The position numbers and the translations under genes are program-made. This document shows, in pieces, positions 49,796 to 60,107 of a stretch of DNA of 64,000 bases. The notes beneath the pieces were generated by a model. It made no database searches, was not told the origin of the DNA, and was given only the letters and a program-made list of their open reading frames with translations. Location: NCBI GenBank assembly GCA_902799655.1, contig CADCBH010000015.1:1-64000 (forward strand). The letters are read 5' to 3'. Each line of letters starts with the position of its first letter. Positions within the stretch are counted from its first letter, which is position 1. The stretch is from an uncultured Bacteroidales bacterium. Lineage in GTDB: Bacteria > Bacteroidota > Bacteroidia > Bacteroidales > Bacteroidaceae.

Positions 49796-50608
49796 TTACG
49801 CTGTGCGCTTGATCATTTCACGCATGATTTCAGTCATCAGTGGCTGAGCCTTGTCGGCAGCCTCCTGCACCTCTTCATGGCTCACCTCAACGGGATTGTC
49901 GAAACCACCAAGGTCGGTGACTACGCTGATACCGAAAGTCTTGATGCCACAATGGTGGGCCACGATGACCTCAGGAACGGTAGACATACCTACGGTGTCG
50001 CCACCCAGCGTGCGGTACATCTTATATTCTGCCGGTGTCTCGAAGGTAGGACCTGTGGTGCCGATATATACGCCATAAACCAAGCGGATGTTCTTCTCCT
50101 TAGCAATCTTGGTGGCGAGGTTGATGAGTTCGTGGTCGTAAGCCTCGTGCATATCTGGGAAGCGAGGACCGGTGGGGAAGTTCTTGCCACGAAGCGGATG
50201 CTCGGGGAAGAAATTGATATGGTCGGTAATAACCATGAGGTCGCCAATCTTGAAAGCGGGGTTCATACCACCTGCGGCATTGGAAACGAAGAGGGTCTTG
50301 ATGCCCAGTTCATACATCACACGGACGGGGAAGGTAACCTCCTTCATGCTATAACCCTCGTAGTAGTGGAAACGACCTTGCATGGCCATGATGTCTACAC
50401 CACCGAGTTTACCAAAGATCAGTGCTCCAGCGTGTCCTTCTACGGTAGATACCGGGAAATTGGGAATCTCACCGTAAGGAATCTCCAGCTTGTCAGTTAT
50501 TTCTGAAGCTAATTGTCCGAGGCCTGTTCCCAGCACTATCGCTGTCTTGGGGCTTGTTGTCATCCTTTGCTTTAACCAGGATGCTGTTTCTTGAATTTTT
50601 GTGTACAT
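49796..50608 (-). CDS. Purine-nucleoside phosphorylase
   Basis: 270 residues, the trimeric PNP size. [16 protein letters not shown] is the phosphate loop, [20 protein letters not shown] contains the family HYYEG motif, and [16 protein letters not shown] the purine-site region. Splits purine nucleosides with phosphate for salvage. The first 116 bases overlap the end of lpxK in another frame. Confidence 0.92.
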   Translation of the reverse strand: MYTKIQETASWLKQRMTTSPKTAIVLGTGLGQLASEITDKLEIPYGEIPNFPVSTVEGHAGALIFGKLGGVDIMAMQGRFHYYEGYSMKEVTFPVRVMYELGIKTLFVSNAAGGMNPAFKIGDLMVITDHINFFPEHPLRGKNFPTGPRFPDMHEAYDHELINLATKIAKEKNIRLVYGVYIGTTGPTFETPAEYKMYRTLGGDTVGMSTVPEVIVAHHCGIKTFGISVVTDLGGFDNPVEVSHEEVQEAADKAQPLMTEIMREMIKRTA

Positions 50609-51662
50609 AGCTTATAATTTGTTGGTTAAAAATTGGTGCCTGTTCTTGTAGGAAGCAGACGTTAATAGGTAATACATAGAAATCCTGCCGAACCTCATCA
50701 CTCAATCCCTCAAGGTTATTCAGACGTGTAGCGTCCTTCTCAGTAGTGATGATGAGCTTCGGGGTGGGCAGTTCCGCAAACATGTTGTTGATACGTTCTA
50801 CATCCTTACCCTTGAATACGTGGTGGTCGCCAAAGGCGAGTGGGGTGAGGTGCGGAATGATTGGCTCTAAGTCGTGAGTCATCTGTTGTGGCGAGGCAAT
50901 GCCTGTTAACAAAAGCACGTGATGGTCGGCAAGCTGTGACAATGCCTTGGGCTGTGGAGCCTCAGGGAACAACGGATGCAGCTCGCCATAATCTATAGAC
51001 GTGAAGAACAACTGTTGGTAGGGATATAGATTCATCGCTTTGGTGATGACGCGATACTCCATGGGCTTCAGGTCCTTGGGACATTTCGTGACAATGACAA
51101 TGTCAGCACGGTCCTTGCCATTTAGTGGCTCGCGCAAACGGCCGGCCGGCAGCAGCTCATCATAGATAATCAGTCGATGATAGTCAACCAGCAGGATGTT
51201 GATATCGGGCTTGACATAACGGTGTTGGAAAGCATCGTCGAGCAAGATGACATCAAGCTTTTTGTCTTCCTCCATCAGTGTCTCGATACCGTGACAGCGG
51301 CTTTTGTCAACTGCAACAACGATTTCGGGATATTTCTGTTTCATCTGGTAGGGCTCATCGCCAATCTCAGGCATGGTTGTCTTTGTCGTAGCCATGACGA
51401 AGCCCTTGCTTGTGCGTTTATATCCTCTGCTGAGTACTGCCGTATGGAAAGTGTCTTTCAACAGACGGATGAGATATTCCACATGAGGCGTCTTGCCGCT
51501 GCCGCCAACGGTGATGTTTCCCACCGAGATGACAGGGATGTCAAAGGAACGGGTTTTCAGTATACCAGTACTGAACAGGGTGTTCCTGAACTTAACGCCT
51601 ATGCCGTAGAGCCAGCTCAACGGCAATAGCCATTTGTTGATTTTAATGAAGTCGCCTTCCAT
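50493..51662 (-). CDS. lpxK: Tetraacyldisaccharide 4'-kinase (lipid A synthesis)
   Basis: 389 residues. Walker [10 protein letters not shown] (about 52-60) with [10 protein letters not shown] before it; [20 protein letters not shown], cited as [12 protein letters not shown], is the LpxK signature. Phosphorylates the 4' position of the lipid A disaccharide at the inner membrane. The last 38 residues (from YVHKNSRN) are encoded entirely inside the pnp gene in another frame and end in a polar, unstructured tail. Confidence 0.92.
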   Translation of the reverse strand: MEGDFIKINKWLLPLSWLYGIGVKFRNTLFSTGILKTRSFDIPVISVGNITVGGSGKTPHVEYLIRLLKDTFHTAVLSRGYKRTSKGFVMATTKTTMPEIGDEPYQMKQKYPEIVVAVDKSRCHGIETLMEEDKKLDVILLDDAFQHRYVKPDINILLVDYHRLIIYDELLPAGRLREPLNGKDRADIVIVTKCPKDLKPMEYRVITKAMNLYPYQQLFFTSIDYGELHPLFPEAPQPKALSQLADHHVLLLTGIASPQQMTHDLEPIIPHLTPLAFGDHHVFKGKDVERINNMFAELPTPKLIITTEKDATRLNNLEGLSDEVRQDFYVLPINVCFLQEQAPIFNQQIISYVHKNSRNSILVKAKDDNKPQDSDSAGNRPRTISFRNN

Positions 51663-51681
51663 GCGTTGCTTCTCATTATTT

Positions 51682-51713
51682 CGTTATGACGTTATGACGT
51701 TATAACGTTATAA
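51682..51713. repeat. Four octamer repeats between sppA and lpxK
   Basis: CGTTATGA, CGTTATGA, CGTTATAA, CGTTATAA head to tail, just 5 bases after the sppA stop codon. The last two units form the palindrome TTATAACGTTATAA (51700-51713). Confidence 0.75.
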
Positions 51714-51718
51714 CGACT

Positions 51719-53491
51719 TTATTTAATCTCAAGGAAATAGGGCAGACGAGCCTGAATGGCTGAATGCTTGTTGATATCCTTCAGGTATGTGAACGGCTGG
51801 TAGTATTCACCCAGTGTCTCGCGCATCTGCTCATCAAGGTAGCTGCCGCTGTTCATGGTATTGGTCAGACTCTCCCACCAACTGGGCTCGTCGGGGTAGC
51901 CTGCAACATGGTATTTATCGACTTTTGCCAGACTTGCAGCCTTCTTGACAGCATCGTCAAGTGAACCGATGGCATCCACCAGCTTGATTTTCAAGGCATC
52001 GTTGCCCAACCAAACACGGCCCTGCGCAATCTCCTCAACCTGAGCGACAGGAAGTTTACGACCATCTGCCACACGCTGACGGAACAATACATAGCCACGT
52101 CCGATATACTGATCGAGCAAAGCCATCTCCTCCGCATTAAACGGACGGGAAACGGTACCTAAGGCAGCATGCTTGTTGGTCTTCACCTCGTCGAATTTCA
52201 CACCCAGCTTTTCAGTGAGCAAGCCACTGAAGTCGGGGAACATACCGAAGATGCCGATAGAACCGGTAATGGTGGTCGGCTCTGAATAGATGTAGTTGGC
52301 GTTACAGCTGATATAATAACCGCCTGAGGCTGCATAGCCACCCATAGATGCTACTACAGGCTTCTTGGCTTTGAGATTGGTGACGGCGTGCCAGATTTGT
52401 TCTGAGGCATATGCAGAACCGCCAGGAGAGTTGACACGCAGCACGACGGCCTTCACATCGTCATTGTTCATGAGGTCTTCCAAATCTTTGCAAACCTTAT
52501 TGGCAACAATCGAATGATCACTGCTCGTCAGACTGCCCGTCTCTGAATCTACAATATCACCATAGGCATAATAGACAGCGATCTTCTCGCCCTCACTCTT
52601 CTTTCCGGGCACATTAATCATTTCATCCAGCGTCAGCTGGCTGATCATGTCGTCTTTGTCGAGCTTCAGACGCTTTTTGATCTCACCTTTCACCTCATCG
52701 GTGTACATCAGTTTGTCGACCAGCTTCATGCGAATCAAGTCCTTGGGATCACTGAGTGCCACATAGCGGTCGGCATAGACGTTCAGCGAGTCAATGCTGA
52801 CTTTGCGGCTCTTCGATACATCATCGAGCATCACCTTCCAGATACCATTGATGTAGGCTGTCACCTGCTCGCGGTTAGCATCGCTCATCTTGTCAGCAGT
52901 CATCTGCTCAGGGGCACTCTTATACTTACCGACCTTGCAGAGCTGGTACTTGACGCCAAACTTGGCAAGCATGTCTTTCAGGAAGAAAGGTTCTGCAGCC
53001 AGTCCATGCCAGTCGACCATACCCGATGGATTCAGATAGAGCTGGTCGGCAGCACTACAAATATAATAGGTACCCTGTGTGTAGCTGTCAGCATAGGCTA
53101 CAATCCATTTGCCAGACTTCTTGAAGTCTAGAAGGGCTTCACGGATGGCGTGCATAGATGCAGGGGTATCTGCACTGAAGATACCTGCCTCGATATAGAT
53201 ACCTTTGATGTCGTCATTATCCTTAGCCTTCTTGATAGATTCGATAATCTCATCAAGACCAAGATTCTGGCTAACCTGTCCTGTCAGTGTGGCAAAGGGA
53301 TTGCTGGCTGTACGCTCTTCCAACTGTCCAGAGAGCATGAGTGTAAAGACAGAGTTCTCTTCAACTTGAGTGGTTTTCGCACTGGATGCGGCAATACCTA
53401 CCAGTGAGATGACTCCGAGAATGGCCATCACAATGGATAATAAAATGATACCGGTGATGGTTGCAAAGACATATTTGATAAAGTCTTTCAT
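51719..53491 (-). CDS. sppA: Signal peptide peptidase SppA, long form
   Basis: 590 residues from ATG 53491. One N-terminal membrane helix (about 10-35), then tandem ClpP-like domains as in E. coli 67-kDa SppA. Catalytic Lys191 (VGKYKSAPE) lies in the N-terminal repeat and nucleophile Ser389 (AASGGYYI) in the C-terminal repeat. Degrades signal peptides in the membrane. Heads the sppA-lpxK-pnp-thiL unit and is divergent from groES. Confidence 0.92.
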   Translation of the reverse strand: MKDFIKYVFATITGIILLSIVMAILGVISLVGIAASSAKTTQVEENSVFTLMLSGQLEERTASNPFATLTGQVSQNLGLDEIIESIKKAKDNDDIKGIYIEAGIFSADTPASMHAIREALLDFKKSGKWIVAYADSYTQGTYYICSAADQLYLNPSGMVDWHGLAAEPFFLKDMLAKFGVKYQLCKVGKYKSAPEQMTADKMSDANREQVTAYINGIWKVMLDDVSKSRKVSIDSLNVYADRYVALSDPKDLIRMKLVDKLMYTDEVKGEIKKRLKLDKDDMISQLTLDEMINVPGKKSEGEKIAVYYAYGDIVDSETGSLTSSDHSIVANKVCKDLEDLMNNDDVKAVVLRVNSPGGSAYASEQIWHAVTNLKAKKPVVASMGGYAASGGYYISCNANYIYSEPTTITGSIGIFGMFPDFSGLLTEKLGVKFDEVKTNKHAALGTVSRPFNAEEMALLDQYIGRGYVLFRQRVADGRKLPVAQVEEIAQGRVWLGNDALKIKLVDAIGSLDDAVKKAASLAKVDKYHVAGYPDEPSWWESLTNTMNSGSYLDEQMRETLGEYYQPFTYLKDINKHSAIQARLPYFLEIK

Positions 53492-53527
53492 AATGATGTA
53501 TTTTATGGATAATAGTTTTATTCCCTG

Positions 53528-53535
53528 CAAAGGTA
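53528..53535 (-). promoter_or_regulatory. -7 box TACCTTTG for sppA
   Basis: Exact minus-strand TAnnTTTG 36 bases before ATG 53491; it excludes the in-frame start at 53530. Confidence 0.65.
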
Positions 53536-53581
53536 ATAAAAAATATAGGAATAAAAAAATAATTAGAATAAAAAATCATCT

Positions 53582-53596
53582 CTGCCAATGTGTCAG
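53582..53596. promoter_or_regulatory. Imperfect palindrome upstream of groES
   Basis: CTGCCA-ATG-TGTCAG: two 6-base arms with one mismatch around 3 bases. It is centred 19 bases before the sigma-54-like -24 element and lies between divergent sppA and groES, so it is a candidate regulator site. Confidence 0.45.
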
Positions 53597-53607
53597 TCCT
53601 AAAGAAT

Positions 53608-53622
53608 TGGCACGATTTTGGC
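53608..53622 (+). promoter_or_regulatory. Sigma-54-like promoter of groES-groEL
   Basis: TGGCACGATTTTGGC matches the sigma-54 consensus TGGCACG-N4-TTGC at ten of eleven fixed positions, keeping GG at -24 and GC at -12 with exact spacing. No TAnnTTTG box was seen in the 80 bases before groES. The ATG lies 51 bases after the -12 element. Confidence 0.55.
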
Positions 53623-53672
53623 TAAACAGTGTGCAGAAGAACGAAAAGTCTAATTTAAAATAATAAGGTATT

Positions 53673-53945
53673 ATGAACATTAAACCATTAGGAGACCGCG
53701 TGCTGGTAGTGCCTGCACCGGCAGAAGAGAAGATCGGTGGCATCATCATTCCTGATACTGCCAAGGAGAAACCCCTGCATGGAACCATTAAGGCTGTTGG
53801 TCAGGGAACTAAGGATGAAGAAATGATTCTGAAGGCTGGCGACGAGGTGCTGTATGGTAAGTACAGTGGCACTGAGCTGGAGTTTGAGGGTGAGAAATAT
53901 CTGATGATGCGTCAGAGCGACGTTCTCGCAGTCATTGAGAAATAA
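53673..53945 (+). CDS. groES: Co-chaperonin GroES
   Basis: 90 residues. [19 protein letters not shown] at the start, the mobile loop [15 protein letters not shown] that contacts GroEL, and [19 protein letters not shown]. Caps the GroEL chamber. Followed by groEL after a gap of octamer repeats. Confidence 0.97.
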   Translation: MNIKPLGDRVLVVPAPAEEKIGGIIIPDTAKEKPLHGTIKAVGQGTKDEEMILKAGDEVLYGKYSGTELEFEGEKYLMMRQSDVLAVIEK

Positions 53946-53948
53946 CAT

Positions 53949-55632
<1,684 letters not shown>

Positions 55633-55663
55633 TGCACTGATTTTGTAAACTATAGATGTCAAA

Positions 55664-55701
55664 AAGACGGGTTTCGGTATATGAATACTGAAGCCCGTCT
55701 T
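55664..55701 (+). terminator. Terminator of groES-groEL
   Basis: AAGACGGG (55664-55671) and CCCGTCTT (55694-55701) form the base of a long hairpin whose inner part (TTCGGTAT against ATACTGAA) pairs with one interruption. Confidence 0.75.
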
Positions 55702-55740
55702 GATATATGTCAATAACGTGATTTTTTTTGCGCTTTTTCC

Positions 55741-55771
55741 TTGCATGATAATTGGAAAGTATGTACCTTTG
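55741..55771 (+). promoter_or_regulatory. Promoter of a probable small RNA (TTG - 20 bp - TACCTTTG)
   Basis: TTG at 55741-55743 and TACCTTTG at 55764-55771 with ideal spacing. No long reading frame begins downstream, and a terminator follows 120-140 bases later. Confidence 0.7.
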
Positions 55772-55775
55772 CATC

Positions 55776-55918
55776 GTGAAAAGCGTAAAAGCCTCCACAC
55801 GTAACGTTGTAATTCTAGGAAGAATAAAAGATATTTTTGATTTGTTTTAGTAGATTAGTTTTTAAGTAGTTTGTTTTGAAACCGATTGTCGTGATGACAG
55901 TCGGTTCATTTTTTTTAT
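55776..55918 (+). ncRNA. Predicted small RNA of about 140 nt, unidentified
   Basis: Bounded by the promoter at 55741-55771 and a rho-independent terminator: AACCGATTGTC (55880-55890) pairs with GACAGTCGGTT (55896-55906) through one U-G pair and is followed by CATTTTTTTT. The interior is U-rich with TTTAGTAGATTAGTTTTTAAG. The only frame is a 24-codon GTG-started one that would begin at the transcription start itself, so an RNA product is favoured. The next gene has its own promoter, so this is not simply its leader. I cannot assign it to a known RNA family. Confidence 0.6.
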
Positions 55919-55947
55919 ATGAAAAAGATAAAAAAGCGTCTGATTCT

Positions 55948-55979
55948 TTTGGCTTTTCCCCCGTTTCTTTGTATCTTTG
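55948..55979 (+). promoter_or_regulatory. Promoter of the DUF4450 gene (TTTG - 20 bp - TATCTTTG)
   Basis: TTTG at 55948-55951 and TATCTTTG at 55972-55979; ATG 55987 follows 7 bases later. It excludes the longer in-frame start at 55876. Confidence 0.7.
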
Positions 55980-55986
55980 CGCCAAG

Positions 55987-58299
55987 ATGAAAAAATTATT
56001 GGTTTTGCTGTTGATGCTGACATGCTGCCTGACGCGCTCAAGTGGCTACAATTATCGCCCTTCAGGGAGAGCGTTTGTCTGTGTCAATGGTGATAATCGG
56101 CTGACGCGCACGCTTTATGGCTCATCTGCCGATTATCGCCTGCAAACCAGTGACCGTCCTTTCTTTGTTGTCTTCCAGAACAGCGATTACCGCTCCTTGT
56201 CATTCCGTGTCAACGGTGTCGACCTTGAGAAGGCTGACTATTGCCTGTCGCGCTATCAGGATGGTATGCGCTACTATGAGGTACGTCACGCCTCATGGGG
56301 CAAGAAGGCTGTACTTCGTATGAAGGTTGTGGTAGGTCAGCAGACGGATAGGGTAGTGTGGCGCCTTCGCGTGATGAACTTCGATGGCCCCGTTAAGTTG
56401 GAGTTGCCTCATCAGCAGGCTTCGCTCCAGTTTACTGAAGACCAGTATATCAACTGTTCGGGTTTGACATTCTCTCTACTAACCACTAGACAGGGCGAGG
56501 TGCTCTTCGATCAGATGGAGAATGACATGCAGCAGTTGGCTTCTTCTGTTACCGTCCGTACGCCAGATCCCTATATCAATACATTGGGCAATGCACTCTC
56601 TGTTGTTCGCGAAAAGGTCAAGAATGTGTCAGTTGAGGACTTGCTCTGGCACTTCCGCTATGATGCCGATCGTGATGCCATGAGACGTCTGTGGCCTTCG
56701 ATTGAAGAATACCTACAGTCAGTAGGAACAGATAGTATATCCACCCCTCACTTGACGAAATGTTACTGGGCTAATACGATGGCTGCTAATGTGGCTGCCT
56801 TTATCAATAAAGATGGTTCGTCCTACTACTCGAAAGCTGACGAGGCGTTTATGCTGCTTAACCAGCATCTATGGATGCGCGACAAGGGATGTTGGGCGGA
56901 GTTTAAGGACCAGAAGGGTCTGAAACGTCAACACACCAGTCCTGCCTTATGGTCTATCTATATGCCTATCGACTATGATGCCTGTTCGCCCGAACAAGCT
57001 TATCAGGCAACGAAATACATGAGTCGTGAAATGCCTCATATCCCTGTCACTTCCGACCTCTCTACGTTGGCAACCAGCAATTGGATGCCCTATACGTGGG
57101 ATATGAACAATGTGACGCCTGTCTCTGGTTTACGTGCTGCTATCGCATATTTTAAGGCTGGGCGCAATGAGGAAGGCTTCCGTCTGATGAAGGCTAATAT
57201 CATTGACCAGTTGTACGATGGTGATGCGCCTGCCAATTTCGGACTGAGCAGCAAGCATGATGTAGTCAATGGTGAACAGGGACGCGATATGGCTGATTGC
57301 ATCAGTATAGCTGAGCGCACGTTGGTAGAAGGGCTCTTTGGTATTCGTCCAGATGCCTTTATGGGTCGTTGCCTGCTTCATCCTGGATTCCCAGAATCAT
57401 GGGATAGTGCCTCTATCCATACACCGTATATTGACTTTAGATACCGTCGTCAGGGCAACCTGCTCGTCTATGATGTAACCCAGCATTTCAGTAGTCCCCA
57501 GCAATTGGTGCTGCGTGTTAATCTGGGTCTGGGACGCTTCCGTGATATCGAAGGTACGAGTGAGGCCCATCAGGTCTTTGCCGTTGAGGCTCCTCTGAAG
57601 TTCCCGGAGGTATATGTGTATAGTTCATATGAGGAGGAAGCTCCTCAGACACAAGGGACTGACGAGCCTACTTTTGAGGGCAAGTTTGAGAAGATTAAGT
57701 TGGAACCTTATTATAATGCCGCTGTGACAGATATCAGTCCAGAGGTGATGGATACCGTATTCCGTAAGAATATTATCAAGGATGAGTTTCTGATGATGGG
57801 CGTACCCTTCCAGACTCCTATTGAGGGGAAGAATATCATTTGTACGTCTTTGAGTGAACGATACCCTGATAAGGTCACGATACCTCTCAATGAACGTGCT
57901 TCACGGGCTTGGCTGATGTTGGCAGGAACCACGAATACCCGTGAGAGTCGTATGGTCAATGGACTGATAATAGCCCGTTATCAGGAGGGAGGTGCCGACA
58001 CCCTGAAGCTGGTTAACCCCGACAACTGGTGTCCTATTGAACAGGATTACTATATCGACGATTATGCCTTCTATGCGCCACAGCCTCGTCCTTATCGTGT
58101 CAGCTTGGGAACGGGTGTTGTCAGCCGCAACCTCAGTAAAGCTTTAGGCATTAAAGGAACCAGCGATTTACAGTTGCCTGGTGGAGCTGCTCAGATGCTC
58201 TGCCTGTCGCTCGACCCTGAGAAGAAACTTATCGCCATTGATATATGCCCTCAGTCCAATGATATCGTGGTGGGTGTGATGGCGTTAACTTTGCAGTGA
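55987..58299 (+). CDS. DUF4450-type secreted protein (glycosidase-like)
   Basis: 770 residues with a signal peptide (MKKLLVLLLMLTCCLTRSSG). The N-terminal domain (YRPSGRAFVCVNGDNRLTRTLYG) fits DUF4450, found with carbohydrate-active proteins in Bacteroidota. The middle (about 220-480) looks like an alpha/alpha barrel, with NTMAANVAAFINKDGSSYY and a glutamate-rich VVNGEQGRDMADC, as in GH family six-hairpin enzymes. The C-terminal part (about 500-770) is beta-rich. Catalytic residues cannot be named with confidence; rhamnosidase- or glucosidase-like activity is conceivable. The kinase-RapZ gene follows after 13 bases. Confidence 0.6.
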   Translation: MKKLLVLLLMLTCCLTRSSGYNYRPSGRAFVCVNGDNRLTRTLYGSSADYRLQTSDRPFFVVFQNSDYRSLSFRVNGVDLEKADYCLSRYQDGMRYYEVRHASWGKKAVLRMKVVVGQQTDRVVWRLRVMNFDGPVKLELPHQQASLQFTEDQYINCSGLTFSLLTTRQGEVLFDQMENDMQQLASSVTVRTPDPYINTLGNALSVVREKVKNVSVEDLLWHFRYDADRDAMRRLWPSIEEYLQSVGTDSISTPHLTKCYWANTMAANVAAFINKDGSSYYSKADEAFMLLNQHLWMRDKGCWAEFKDQKGLKRQHTSPALWSIYMPIDYDACSPEQAYQATKYMSREMPHIPVTSDLSTLATSNWMPYTWDMNNVTPVSGLRAAIAYFKAGRNEEGFRLMKANIIDQLYDGDAPANFGLSSKHDVVNGEQGRDMADCISIAERTLVEGLFGIRPDAFMGRCLLHPGFPESWDSASIHTPYIDFRYRRQGNLLVYDVTQHFSSPQQLVLRVNLGLGRFRDIEGTSEAHQVFAVEAPLKFPEVYVYSSYEEEAPQTQGTDEPTFEGKFEKIKLEPYYNAAVTDISPEVMDTVFRKNIIKDEFLMMGVPFQTPIEGKNIICTSLSERYPDKVTIPLNERASRAWLMLAGTTNTRESRMVNGLIIARYQEGGADTLKLVNPDNWCPIEQDYYIDDYAFYAPQPRPYRVSLGTGVVSRNLSKALGIKGTSDLQLPGGAAQMLCLSLDPEKKLIAIDICPQSNDIVVGVMALTLQ

Positions 58300-58312
58300 T
58301 GATCATCAACTT

Positions 58313-59851
58313 ATGAAGAAATTAATAGAACTATATCAGCAATGGAGTGGGGCAGAGCCTCAGAACGTACAGCAGTTGACGGCTGGTGGCAGTAATCGTG
58401 AGTACTATCGTTTGACCTCAGCAGAGGGTACAACCGTAGTAGGTTGCGTAGGTACCAGTCGTGACGAGAACCATGCTTTCATTTATCTGGCCAAGCACTT
58501 CACGGATTGTCAGTTGCCTGTTCCTACCATTCTTGCTGTCAGCAGTGATGAATTGCGATATATCCAGACCGATTTGGGTTCCATGTCCCTGTTTGATGCT
58601 ATCCGCGGTGGACGAGAGGCAGGTGGTCGTTATACCCTGAAGGAACAGGAGTTGTTGCGTCGTACCATCCGCGAGTTGCCGAAGATTCAGATTGCAGGTG
58701 CCGATGGTCTGGACTTTACCAACTGTTATCCGCAGCCAGAGTTCAATAGCGACTCTGTACTCTTTGATCTCAACTACTTTAAATACTGCTTCCTGAAGGC
58801 TACCGAGATTGACTTCCATGAGTTAAAATTGGAAGCCGATTTCCGCTTGCTGGCTAAGGACTTGACGAATGCTGACGATGTACAATGCTTCCTCTATCGT
58901 GACTTTCAGGCAAGGAATGTCATGCTGAACAGCGAGGGACGCCCTTATTTCATAGATTTCCAGGGTGGTCGTAAGGGACCATACTATTATGATTTGGCGT
59001 CGTTCTTGTGGCAGGCCAGTGCAAAATATCCGTACAAGGTTCGTCGTGAATTGGTCTATGAGTACTACAATGCCATGAAGCAACTTACGGAGGTGCCTTC
59101 GCCCCACCATTTTGTGGATCGTCTGTCGCTCTTTGTACTGTTCCGCCAGTTGCAGGTGCTGGGAGCCTATGGTTTCCGTGGCTATTTCGAGCGTAAGCTC
59201 CATTTCATCGAGTCTATTCCACCTGCTATGCAGAATATTCGTGAGTTGCTTGATGAGCGCAACTTCCCCTATCCGTATCTGACCGATATCCTGCGTAAGT
59301 TGACGGATATGCCTCGTTTCCAGCAGGTTCAGACCACCATTAGCCGTGCTGATGGATATAAGACTACAGACCTCAATCCCTATAAGCCCCACCCACAGGA
59401 TGGTCCTGCCACGTTCTCTAAATATGACGCACAGGGTCCGCTGGTGGTGCGTGTCTTCAGTTTCTCATATACCAAGGGAATTCCTGAGGATGAGAGCGGT
59501 AATGGTGGAGGTTATGTTTTCGACTGCCGTTCTACGCACAATCCAGGACGTTATGAGCCGTACAAGCAACTGACTGGTCTTGATGAGCCTGTTATCCGTT
59601 TCTTGGAGGACGATGGTGAGATACTGACCTTCTTGGATAGTGTCTACAAACTGGCTGATGCCCATGTGCGCCGTTATATCCAGCGTGGCTTTACCTCGTT
59701 GATGTTCTGCTTTGGCTGTACGGGTGGACAGCATCGTTCTGTATATTGTGCACAACACTTAGCTGAACATATCCATAATAAGTTTGGATTAGAGGTACGC
59801 ATCTGTCATAGGGAACAAAAAATTACCCAAACGCTTGCGAGCGTTGGGTAA
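58313..59851 (+). CDS. Sugar-kinase-like phosphotransferase fused to a RapZ C-terminal domain
   Basis: 512 residues. Residues about 1-330 are an aminoglycoside-phosphotransferase/AmgK-like kinase: GGSNREYYRL is the nucleotide loop, FLYRDFQARNVML the catalytic loop with its Asp, and YFIDFQGGRKGPYYYDLASF, cited as FIDFQGGRKGP, the metal-binding Asp. Residues about 350-512 match the RapZ C-terminal domain (FSFSYTKGIPEDESG, DCRSTHNPGRY, CFGCTGGQHRSVYCAQHLAEH, cited as FGCTGGQHRSVY). AmgK phosphorylates cell-wall amino sugars and RapZ-C senses glucosamine-6-phosphate, so a link to amino-sugar recycling is likely. The nucleotidyltransferase (MurU-like) often next to such genes is not present. Its stop lies inside the terminator hairpin. 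Confidence 0.85.
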   Translation: MKKLIELYQQWSGAEPQNVQQLTAGGSNREYYRLTSAEGTTVVGCVGTSRDENHAFIYLAKHFTDCQLPVPTILAVSSDELRYIQTDLGSMSLFDAIRGGREAGGRYTLKEQELLRRTIRELPKIQIAGADGLDFTNCYPQPEFNSDSVLFDLNYFKYCFLKATEIDFHELKLEADFRLLAKDLTNADDVQCFLYRDFQARNVMLNSEGRPYFIDFQGGRKGPYYYDLASFLWQASAKYPYKVRRELVYEYYNAMKQLTEVPSPHHFVDRLSLFVLFRQLQVLGAYGFRGYFERKLHFIESIPPAMQNIRELLDERNFPYPYLTDILRKLTDMPRFQQVQTTISRADGYKTTDLNPYKPHPQDGPATFSKYDAQGPLVVRVFSFSYTKGIPEDESGNGGGYVFDCRSTHNPGRYEPYKQLTGLDEPVIRFLEDDGEILTFLDSVYKLADAHVRRYIQRGFTSLMFCFGCTGGQHRSVYCAQHLAEHIHNKFGLEVRICHREQKITQTLASVG

Positions 59852-59854
59852 TTT
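59820..59854 (+). terminator. Terminator overlapping the end of the kinase-RapZ gene
   Basis: AAATTACCCA and ACGCT on the left pair with AGCGT and TGGGTAATTT on the right, with one bulged A and a TGCG loop. The TAA stop codon is in the right arm. Confidence 0.7.
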
Positions 59855-60069
59855 CCTATACCTTATTATTATATATAGACGCTTAGCGCCACATCACCTT
59901 TTATAGAACGTTCATGGCAGAACACTCTCGGTATTCCTGCTATGAGCGAGAATATCCAAAAGGCTTTGTCAAGGAAGCTAGAACCTTATGAGGTTTGTTT
60001 ATGCAATCGTTTTTGCATTGATTTGCCAGAAAACTGCGTAAGAGTGCAACAACTTTATTAAATAATGTG

Positions 60070-60077
60070 TATATTTG
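60070..60077 (+). promoter_or_regulatory. -7 box TATATTTG for the SusA-like gene
   Basis: TAnnTTTG match 30 bases before ATG 60108. The 215 bases between this and the previous terminator hold no gene that I can support. Confidence 0.6.
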
Positions 60078-60107
60078 CATATCGAAAATACTAATTTAGA
60101 ACAAGTT

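Noticed and set aside
55776..55850. 24-codon GTG-initiated frame at the start of the predicted small RNA
   Set aside because: The GTG would coincide with the transcription start, leaving no leader, so an RNA product is more plausible.
59942..60061. A 39-codon plus-strand frame (ATGAGCGAGAATATC start) between the kinase-RapZ terminator and the amylase promoter
   Set aside because: No promoter box, no ribosome site, no recognisable family, and it stops just before the next promoter. Could be a gene remnant, but there is nothing to support it.
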